A stretch of 64,000 bases of DNA, taken from Pseudomonas allokribbensis (GTDB lineage Bacteria > Pseudomonadota > Gammaproteobacteria > Pseudomonadales > Pseudomonadaceae). The position numbers and the translations under genes are program-made. Shown here piece by piece: positions 58,471-64,000 of the stretch (the stretch's first letter is position 1; every line of letters starts with the position of its first letter). The DNA is taken from contig NZ_CP062252.1 in assembly GCF_014863605.1 (NCBI RefSeq), forward strand, positions 1,807,001 to 1,871,000, given 5' to 3'. The notes beneath the pieces are model-generated. The model had not been told where the DNA came from. It made no database searches and saw only the letters and a list, made by a program, of their open reading frames with translations.

Positions 58471-59679
58471 ATGAGTTCGATGTGGCGTACGTGCGGTTGG
58501 GTGTTGCTGGGGAGTGCGCTGATTCTGGCGTTGTCATTGGGCGTGCGGCACGGCTTCGGGCTGTTCCTGTCGCCGATGAGCGCCCAGTTCGGCTGGGGGC
58601 GTGAAGTGTTCGCCTTCGCCATTGCCTTGCAGAACCTGATCTGGGGTCTGGCGCAACCGTTCACTGGCGCACTGGCTGACCGTTTTGGCGCAGCGAAAGT
58701 GGTGCTGATCGGTGGCGTGCTCTACGCCTTGGGGCTGGTGTTCATGGGCCTGTCGGAAACAGCGTTGGGCCTGTCCCTGAGCGCCGGTTTGCTGATCGGT
58801 ATCGGCCTGTCCGGCACGTCGTTCTCGGTGATCCTCGGCGTGGTTGGCCGCGCCGTGCCGCCGGAGAAGCGCAGCATGGGCATGGGCATTGCCAGCGCCG
58901 CCGGCTCCTTTGGCCAGTTCGCCATGTTGCCAGGCACCCTCGGGCTGATCGGCTGGCTGGGCTGGTCTGCCGCGTTGCTGGTGCTGGGTTTGCTGGTGGC
59001 GCTGATCGTGCCGCTGGTGAGCATGCTCAAGGACAAGCCGCTGCCGGTGCTCGGGCATGAGCAAACCCTGTCTGAAGCCTTGCGCGAGGCCTGCTCGCAC
59101 TCCGGGTTCTGGCTGCTGGCGTTCGGTTTCTTCGTCTGCGGTTTCCAAGTGGTGTTCATTGGTGTGCACCTGCCGGCGTATCTGGTCGATCAGCATCTGC
59201 CGGCTACCGTCGGCACTACCGTGCTGGCGTTGATCGGGTTGTTCAACATCTTCGGCACCTACACCGCCGGCTGGCTGGGCGGGCGCATGTCCAAGCCGCG
59301 TCTGCTGACCGGTTTGTACCTGTTGCGAGCGGTGGTGATCGGGCTGTTCCTGTGGCTACCGGTGACGACGACCACGGCGTATCTGTTCGGCATGGCCATG
59401 GGTTTCCTGTGGTTGTCGACCGTGCCGTTGACCAACGGTACGGTGGCGACCTTGTTTGGCGTGCGAAACCTGTCCATGCTCGGTGGGATCGTGTTCCTGT
59501 TCCATCAGCTCGGCTCGTTCCTCGGCGGCTGGCTGGGCGGGGTGGTGTATGACCGTACCGGGAGTTATGACTTGATCTGGCAAGTGGCGATTCTCTTGAG
59601 CCTGTTGGCGGCTGCGCTGAACTGGCCAGTGCGCGAGCGCCCGGTCGAGCGTCTGCAAACCCACGCGAGCGCTGCATGA
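58471..59679 (+). CDS. Major facilitator superfamily transporter
   Basis: A 402-residue, 12-helix MFS carrier. After helix 1 it reads GLFLSPMSAQFGWGREVFAFAIA, with NLIWGLAQPFTGALADRFGAAKV in the 2-3 loop, which holds the family Asp-Arg pair. It most resembles monocarboxylate-transporter-like or YcxA-type MFS proteins, with substrate unknown. An AGAATAAC leader gives a modest ribosome-binding site. Expression should be controlled by the palindrome at 58440-58455. The stop overlaps the next small gene by 4 bp. Confidence 0.88.
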   Translation: MSSMWRTCGWVLLGSALILALSLGVRHGFGLFLSPMSAQFGWGREVFAFAIALQNLIWGLAQPFTGALADRFGAAKVVLIGGVLYALGLVFMGLSETALGLSLSAGLLIGIGLSGTSFSVILGVVGRAVPPEKRSMGMGIASAAGSFGQFAMLPGTLGLIGWLGWSAALLVLGLLVALIVPLVSMLKDKPLPVLGHEQTLSEALREACSHSGFWLLAFGFFVCGFQVVFIGVHLPAYLVDQHLPATVGTTVLALIGLFNIFGTYTAGWLGGRMSKPRLLTGLYLLRAVVIGLFLWLPVTTTTAYLFGMAMGFLWLSTVPLTNGTVATLFGVRNLSMLGGIVFLFHQLGSFLGGWLGGVVYDRTGSYDLIWQVAILLSLLAAALNWPVRERPVERLQTHASAA

Positions 59680-59801
59680 ACGGCTACTGGCCTCGAATGC
59701 TGGCCATCGCAGTCGGTGCCGCGTTGCTGGCGCTGGTGTGGTGGGGCTGGCACCAGGGCGGCCTGGCGCTGATGCAGTTGGGCATGGGCGCTTGCTTGTA
59801 G
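59676..59801 (+). CDS. Small membrane protein coupled to the MFS gene
   Basis: A 41-residue ORF starting at the ATGA overlap of the MFS stop. The sequence (MNGYWPRMLAIAVGAALLAL then VWWGWHQGGL) is one amphipathic-to-hydrophobic helix, ending in MGACL. It would be a one-span membrane peptide. I cannot name it. The overlap and the near absence of charge after residue 7 favour a real gene. Confidence 0.55.
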   Translation: MNGYWPRMLAIAVGAALLALVWWGWHQGGLALMQLGMGACL

Positions 59802-59854
59802 GCTTTGAGGGCGAGTAACGTCGGGTTCTGACGAATGCATCAAGGAAGCCCGAC

Positions 59855-60415
59855 ATGCTCAAGCGCTGGTGTACTGTTCCCGCGTTGCTGATGGCGTTGA
59901 CCGGACTGACCCAGGCCGCGGACTGTCCGGAGCTGCTGCAAGGCTCGCTGCCCAAGTTGCGGGCCAAGGAGTCCATCGACCTGTGCCAGCACTACGCTGA
60001 CAAACCGCTGGTGGTGATCAACACTGCCAGCTTCTGTGGTTTCGCCCCGCAGTTCGAAGGCCTCGAAGCGCTCAATCAGCGCTACAAGGCGCAAGGGTTG
60101 GAGATGCTTGGCGTACCGTCCAATGACTTCAAGCAGGAGTCCAAGGACAGCGCCGAGACCGCCAAGGTCTGCTACGCCAACTACGGCGTGACCTTCACCA
60201 TGACCGAGCCACAGAAGGTCCGCGGTGACGGTGCCACCCACCTGTTCCAGGTACTGGCCGCGCAAAGCAGCGCGCCGAAGTGGAACTTCTACAAATACGT
60301 GGTTGATCGCCAGGGCAAGGTGATTGCCAATTTCTCCAGCCTGACCAAGCCTGACGATCCGGAGTTTTTGGCGGCCATCGAGAAAGCCATCGCGTCGAAG
60401 CCCCTGAAACCCTGA
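59855..60415 (+). CDS. Periplasmic glutathione peroxidase homologue
   Basis: A 186-residue protein of the glutathione-peroxidase family with an N-terminal signal peptide ([20 protein letters not shown], cleavage near AAD). The peroxidatic Cys61 is in [30 protein letters not shown] and [16 protein letters not shown] carry the usual Asn and Trp. The substrate may be thioredoxin- or glutathione-like; the periplasmic location makes glutathione uncertain. An AAGGAAGCC ribosome-binding site precedes the ATG. Confidence 0.9.
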   Translation: MLKRWCTVPALLMALTGLTQAADCPELLQGSLPKLRAKESIDLCQHYADKPLVVINTASFCGFAPQFEGLEALNQRYKAQGLEMLGVPSNDFKQESKDSAETAKVCYANYGVTFTMTEPQKVRGDGATHLFQVLAAQSSAPKWNFYKYVVDRQGKVIANFSSLTKPDDPEFLAAIEKAIASKPLKP

Positions 60416-60427
60416 TTGACGCCCATT

Positions 60428-60464
60428 AAAAAGCCCCGCCTCTGTCGAGAGAGCGGGGCTTTTT
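60428..60464. terminator. Bidirectional rho-independent terminator
   Basis: A 12-bp perfect stem AAAAAGCCCCGC / GCGGGGCTTTTT with a 13-base loop, between the peroxidase and the convergent fadL. Confidence 0.92.
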
Positions 60465-60496
60465 AGTGGGCGAGGGGTTAGCCTCGCCATACAGCA

Positions 60497-61768
60497 TCAG
60501 AAGCGGTAGGTTGCGCCAACACCGAAACCGTTTGCCGAGTTTTCATACTTGGAATCGTAGGTCTGACCGCGATCGTTCTCGTTGCGGATGCTGACTTTCT
60601 CTTCCTGCAGGTACGAGTAAGCGACGTCGATGGTCAGGTCTTCGGTCGGGCTCCAGCCGGCACCGATGCTGAAGATCGTGCGGTCGCCGGTAGGGATGCG
60701 TGGCGAACGGTCGACGTTGTTGGTCGGCGACTGGTCGAAGGTCAGACCGGTGCGCAGTACCCATTCCTTGTTCAACTGGTAGGACGTACCGATGGCGTAT
60801 GCCCAGGTGTCATGCCAGTTCTGTTCTTCGGTGATCTCGCCGAACTGGCCAGCCAGTGCAGGTTGAACGCCGGAGTTCTTGACGGTGATTTTTTCCAGCT
60901 GGCTCCAACGGGTCCAGGTAGTACCGGCGTAGACGTTCCAGCGATCGTTGATCGCCTGAGTGACCGAGAAGTCCACGGATTCAGGTGTGGTGATCTTCAG
61001 CGAAGCGTCGTACTTCTGGCTGGAGCTGAGGCCGGCCAGGGCCAGAGCGCCGTAGTTGACCTTGGTGTTGCCTTCGAGCTTGTAGTCGACTTTCGAGTGG
61101 TAAGTCAGACCCAGGCGAGTGGTGTCGGTCGCTTGTACCAGCACACCGATGTTGTAGCCCAGTGCAGTGTCGTCACCCTTGATCTTGACCTTGCCGTCCG
61201 GCAGGGCCTGAGTGATCGACAGGTTGGATTCCAGGGTGCCGTCGATACGGTTGATGGTCGGACCGAAGCCGATCGACACGACGTCGTTGAACTTGTAGCT
61301 GACAGTCGGCTGGAAGGTGATGACTTGTACTTCGGACTTGCTGCCGAAGTAACGGCCGGCAAAGCCTTTTTCATAGTCGGTAATCAGGCCGAAAGGTACG
61401 TAGACACCCAGGCCGAATGCCCAATGCTCGTCGATCGGCTTGACGTAGTAGCCCATAGGTACGGAGGTAAAGGGCACCATGTCGCCTTTGTTGCTGCCGC
61501 CGTTAGGGCTGGAGCGACCATCGCTGATATCGGTCTTGGCGTCGAGGAATGCAACACCACCGGTGACTTGTTCGCGCGTGATGCGCGACATGCCGGCAGG
61601 GTTGCCATAAACAGTGCTTGCGTCGTCGGCAGAAGAAGATCGCCCGGCGTACCCAGTCCCCATCCCGCTGATGCTGTGTTCGTTGATGGCAAAGCCAGCT
61701 GCGAAAATCTGGGTGGATGCCAAGGAAACGGCAAGGCTAAGGGTGGTTTTGAGCATTACTTTTTTCAT
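60497..61768 (-). CDS. fadL: FadL/TodX family outer-membrane hydrophobic-compound porin
   Basis: A 423-residue outer-membrane beta-barrel importing long-chain fatty acids or aromatic compounds. The signal peptide MKKVMLKTTLSLAVSLASTQ ends near FAAG. The mature start NEHSISGMGTGYAGRSSSADDAS and TVYGNPAGMSRI (NPA hatch motif) are FadL signatures. The last residues FGVGATYRF end in Phe, typical of barrel proteins. An AGGAGTTCTAATA leader is the ribosome-binding site; a perfect GGTGATCACC palindrome (61782-61791) lies 13 bp before the start. Confidence 0.93.
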   Translation of the reverse strand: MKKVMLKTTLSLAVSLASTQIFAAGFAINEHSISGMGTGYAGRSSSADDASTVYGNPAGMSRITREQVTGGVAFLDAKTDISDGRSSPNGGSNKGDMVPFTSVPMGYYVKPIDEHWAFGLGVYVPFGLITDYEKGFAGRYFGSKSEVQVITFQPTVSYKFNDVVSIGFGPTINRIDGTLESNLSITQALPDGKVKIKGDDTALGYNIGVLVQATDTTRLGLTYHSKVDYKLEGNTKVNYGALALAGLSSSQKYDASLKITTPESVDFSVTQAINDRWNVYAGTTWTRWSQLEKITVKNSGVQPALAGQFGEITEEQNWHDTWAYAIGTSYQLNKEWVLRTGLTFDQSPTNNVDRSPRIPTGDRTIFSIGAGWSPTEDLTIDVAYSYLQEEKVSIRNENDRGQTYDSKYENSANGFGVGATYRF

Positions 61769-61914
61769 TATTAGAACTCCTGGTGATCACCGGGGCGAAA
61801 ATTACCAACATTTTCGTCCCAGCGCTATAGTCCGTATGGCTTGAGTTAGAGCGGTTTTGTAGGACAATCCGACCAGATTCGCGACCCGTTGGACGATCTT
61901 GCGAAACTGGCGAG

Positions 61915-62397
61915 TCAGCACGCGACCTGATTCAGCGGTGAAACACAGGTCTGCCATGCACAGGTGAAGTCACGCAGACGACCCTGGGGCTGAAAGGTCT
62001 GACGCCAGATACGCGCCATTCCCAGCAGGTCGTCCGGGTCGGGGAGGGTGGGATTCTGTTCTTCGACCAGCAGCCAGGCGATGGCGGTGGCGTAACGCAG
62101 GTTGACGGTGAGTTCGAGGTGCGGGCCGCTGAGAAAGGCATGCTGGCTGGCGAGGCCGCGAACCAGGCTGGCGCGCTCCGGATCGAGCGCCAGATAATGA
62201 TCCCAGAGCGCCTGGTGGCGATGCTCGGCAATCCGGTACAGGCCGTGGCCGCGGCGGTCATGCAGGGCGGAACCGAGGGCGGACTGGCTGGCGGCGATGC
62301 CCAGCAGCAGGGATTCGGCGGTGGCGCAGTGACGTCCCAGATAAATCAGCGTTGGACGGATCACATAGCGGCACAGTTCGCTGGCAGCGATACCCAT
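61915..62397 (-). CDS. Unknown soluble protein
   Basis: A 160-residue protein with no signal or membrane segment, starting MGIAASELCRYVIRPTLIYL. It contains RHCATAESLLLGIAASQSALG and GHGLYRIAEHRHQALWDHYL, then LRYATAIAWLLVEEQ. I do not recognise it with confidence. The pattern of R/H/Y/W residues around LYRIAEH is reminiscent of small phage- or envelope-related proteins, but that is weak. Codon use looks host-like. Its transcript runs toward fadL. Confidence 0.5.
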   Translation of the reverse strand: MGIAASELCRYVIRPTLIYLGRHCATAESLLLGIAASQSALGSALHDRRGHGLYRIAEHRHQALWDHYLALDPERASLVRGLASQHAFLSGPHLELTVNLRYATAIAWLLVEEQNPTLPDPDDLLGMARIWRQTFQPQGRLRDFTCAWQTCVSPLNQVAC

Positions 62398-62621
62398 AAA
62401 ACCCTCGGATCTTGTTATTGGGCGGCGAGACCTGAAGGGGAGCTTGGCAGCTGTGAATCGACTCAGGCCCGCCGGAAGCGGATCACGCCGCTTGAGTTGA
62501 AGTGTAGTGTCATATTCGCGACGTAAAGGCCTGTTTTTAAAATATTTCCGGCGAGCAGTTATAACCGTTATATCGGTTGGTGCTTAACCGTGAGCGGCAA
62601 AAAGAGAAACATCGGGCAATA

Positions 62622-62650
62622 AAAAGCCCCGCGTTTCAGGCGGGGCTTTT
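62622..62650 (-). terminator. Rho-independent terminator
   Basis: AAAAGCCCCGC / GCGGGGCTTTT stem with 7-base loop and a T-run on the minus strand, just downstream of the 74-residue gene. Confidence 0.9.
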
Positions 62651-62673
62651 GCTTTTGCAGCCATTTCGGCCTC

Positions 62674-62898
62674 TCAGGCGATCAATGCCTGACGGGTGCG
62701 ATCAATCACGGCCTGCAGCGGTTCGGCGCTGGAGTACTGATCGGGGTACAGACGCTCGCTGTGGCGGGCGATCCCGTGTTCATTGACCACGGTGAAGCTG
62801 AAGCAGCCTTTGCGAGCAGCCATGATCAGGCAGTTCATTGGAGCAAAAGCGTTGGTTAGGGTGCGAATGGCATCCTGAGTCTGGATTTGAGTAGACAT
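62674..62898 (-). CDS. Small conserved-looking protein of unknown function
   Basis: A 74-residue protein beginning MSTQIQTQDAIRTLTNAFAP, then CLIMAARKGCFSFTVVNEHGI and ARHSERLYPDQY. No signal or membrane segment. It has a proper terminator behind it and a GGAACACC ribosome-binding site, which supports it as real. I do not recognise a family. Two cysteines are spaced nine apart (CLIMAARKGC). Confidence 0.6.
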   Translation of the reverse strand: MSTQIQTQDAIRTLTNAFAPMNCLIMAARKGCFSFTVVNEHGIARHSERLYPDQYSSAEPLQAVIDRTRQALIA

Positions 62899-63620
62899 AG
62901 TTATTAGGTGTTCCTACAAATGACACGGATAAGAACCGTGCAACGTTAAAACGTTCCAGTAACGTCGACCACCATTGGTCGAACGAAGAACCCGACTGGA
63001 ACAAAGCAGCCAGTTTGAAGCGCTGATAAGTTGGCGCGCTTGGGCTGGCAGGTAGGTACTTAGGAGGGCAGGCAACACATCGAGGGCAAAGGTTCTGGGC
63101 CCGGGGTGAAGATCCTGATCAATTTGCAGGTTGGTTCGGTCAGAGTAAGTGGTCTTCGCAACACCCTTTGCATTCGATTCAAAGGCTGTGTCGTCGCAAG
63201 ATTTACCTGGAAACCATCGAGGGGTCGGTCCCGCTTTGTCGGAGGAGGCTTCTCGGGGAGAAGGCTGACCGTGGGGTTTGTTCGACCGGAATTGACTTTC
63301 AGCTTGGTACTAACGCCGCGGATACTAACGGAACACTTCGAGGAAGGCAAACCTGATTTTTAAAAAGAACCAACAGACGGTGCCTCAAGCCCCGGCCCCG
63401 CCCCGATTTGGCTCACATTCCGACCGTCGGTCGTCGCAGAGGGCAAGCCGAACCCGCGAAGCGCAAGGGCTTATCCCCAACCCGGCTGCCAAAACGACCC
63501 GAAAAAGCGCACCGATATAACCGCGTAACAGGTACTTGTGCACATTAGTTGCGCGGACGGTAACGACGCTGTCACATCGATCCTGACCCCGGTGGCTGCC
63601 TGTAACGAAAGTTTAAGTCA

Positions 63621-63650
63621 ATGAAAAACATCGCTTTTTTTTACTGGTGA
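63621..63650 (+). CDS. Possible leader peptide, 9 codons
   Basis: ATG AAA AAC ATC GCT TTT TTT TAC TGG TGA reads MKNIAFFYW. A run of Phe-Phe-Tyr-Trp just before the stop resembles attenuator leader peptides that sense aromatic amino acids, such as pheL or trpL. It is followed by a DnaA-box hairpin and by a terminator-like structure 98 bp on, then the last gene. No strong ribosome-binding site is visible (GAAAGTTTAAGTCA), so this could also be chance. Confidence 0.3.
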   Translation: MKNIAFFYW

Positions 63651-63711
63651 AAAAATCGTCAGTTTGACTGCGGGCCCCATTCCACAAGGCTTTGCGGCGA
63701 GTCAGGGACGG

Positions 63712-63746
63712 TTGTCCACTGAGTTATCCACAGCTTCTGTGGATTG
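63712..63746. promoter_or_regulatory. DnaA-box-like cluster with perfect hairpin
   Basis: TTGTCCACT (63712-63720), the consensus DnaA box TTATCCACA (63724-63732) and the inverted TGTGGATTG (63738-63746) lie within 35 bp. ATCCACAG-CTT-CTGTGGAT (63726-63744) is a perfect 8-bp stem. No origin-type AT-rich unwinding region of the usual size, dnaA or dnaN lies within view, so this is a DnaA-binding candidate rather than a called origin. Confidence 0.55.
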
Positions 63747-63747
63747 T

Positions 63748-63787
63748 CCCGAGCGCTTGCTCTAGCACGGGCGTGCCGGGTTTTTTT
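63748..63787 (+). terminator. Terminator-like structure before the last gene
   Basis: An outer pair CCCG (63748-63751) / CGGG (63777-63780) encloses GAGCGCTTGCTC and GCACGGGCGTGC hairpins, followed by T7. It could terminate or attenuate transcription toward the gene starting at 63852. Confidence 0.5.
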
Positions 63788-63851
63788 CGACTTTACCTGT
63801 GCGAAAAAAAGAGTAGAGTGGCGCGCCCTCCGATCTGTCCCACAGTGCTTT

Positions 63852-64000
63852 ATGAAGTTTCGCTCAGCTCCAGATTCTGTTACCTCCCAACCCTCTCGTG
63901 TTACCGCTCCCAAGCGATTTTCCGTGCGCGTGGCCGAATGGCTGCTGGACAGCCCGCGCCTGGGCGACAGCCAGAACGCCAAGCACCTCGCCGGCCGCCT
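63852..64000 (+). CDS. 5' fragment of a gene, possible Sel1-repeat protein
   Basis: The visible 49 codons read MKFRSAPDSVTSQPSRVTAP then KRFSVRVAEWLLDSPRLGDS and QNAKHLAG, and the gene runs past the window end. A basic, Ser/Thr-rich N-terminus precedes a helical start (AEWLLDSPRLG). From memory, similar N-termini in pseudomonads lead into Sel1-like helical repeats, but no repeat is visible here, so the name is tentative. The ATG lacks a good ribosome-binding site. Confidence 0.45.
   Translation, partial: MKFRSAPDSVTSQPSRVTAPKRFSVRVAEWLLDSPRLGDSQNAKHLAGR

Larger units (their letters stand above)
62899..63851. other. Long non-coding stretch, about 950 bp
   Basis: No credible full-length gene. 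Frames of 85-96 codons on both strands around 63060-63363 are Arg/Pro/Thr-rich and lack ribosome-binding sites. Visible elements are TCGACCA-CCAT-TGGTCGA (62965-62982), the 9-codon ORF at 63621-63650, the DnaA-box palindrome, and a terminator-like structure. The remainder could hold an RNA gene, but I cannot define one. Confidence 0.6.

Noticed and set aside
63060-63363. Overlapping frames of 85-96 codons on both strands
   Set aside because: No start signals, no domain pattern, and neither strand preferred.

Overview
The window looks like chromosomal DNA of a fluorescent pseudomonad, probably of the Pseudomonas fluorescens group. The evidence is the gltA / sdhCDAB / sucAB-lpdG / sucCD block in one stretch, the betX-yjcH-actP neighbourhood, a riboswitch-led aerobic-type cob operon, high GC with strongly GC-biased third codon positions, and short GC-rich intergenic inverted repeats typical of the genus. 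I see no rRNA, tRNA, insertion sequence, prophage or CRISPR array. The window is nearly all core metabolism. The less explained parts are intergenic.

Layout. 1-3.5 kb, minus strand: glyoxylate carboligase pathway gcl-hyi-glxR (glxR cut by the window edge), facing a GlcG/HbpS-like gene across a gap with two identical 10-bp palindromes. 4.2-9.8 kb: a secreted esterase, a RutR-like TetR regulator, a DUF808 membrane protein, an MlaA-type lipid-trafficking gene coupled to a secreted alpha/beta hydrolase, and a small membrane protein. 9.9-14.8 kb: a GH17-type membrane glucan enzyme, then the betaine-binding protein BetX and the acetate permease pair yjcH-actP. 14.9-15.5 kb: a 618-bp imperfect palindrome without credible genes. 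15.6-28.6 kb: citrate synthase, diverging from succinate dehydrogenase, 2-oxoglutarate dehydrogenase and succinyl-CoA synthetase. Together these cover TCA steps from oxaloacetate to citrate and from 2-oxoglutarate to fumarate.

28.9-37.1 kb: BrnQ, DUF599 and MAPEG membrane proteins, a small lipoprotein, two overlapping hotdog thioesterases, htpG with a heat-shock-type promoter, a dienelactone-hydrolase family protein, a pirin and an OsmC-like protein. 37.5-46.7 kb: a chemoreceptor, a DUF3108 protein, purMN, then DUF2066, a PerM/AI-2E family protein, hda and two NlpC/P60 lipoproteins. 46.7-48.7 kb: a sorbosone-dehydrogenase-like lipoprotein and an unknown protein. 48.9-58.0 kb: a cobalamin riboswitch and ten tightly packed genes (cobO, cobB, bluB, cobD, cobC, cobQ, cobU, cobT, an alpha-ribazole phosphatase gene, cobS) for the late steps of B12 synthesis and lower-ligand attachment.

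58.0-59.8 kb: a MarR regulator and an MFS transporter, each preceded by a copy of the same 16-bp palindrome, plus an overlapping 41-codon membrane-protein gene. 59.9-62.9 kb: a periplasmic glutathione-peroxidase homologue, a FadL porin and two small unknown genes. The last kilobase is mostly non-coding. It holds a 9-codon ORF ending in Phe-Phe-Tyr-Trp, a palindrome with a perfect DnaA box, a terminator-like structure, and the start of a gene that runs off the end.

Product names rest on sequence motifs and family knowledge; no database search was run. Gene starts were chosen by ribosome-binding site, signal peptide and expected family length.
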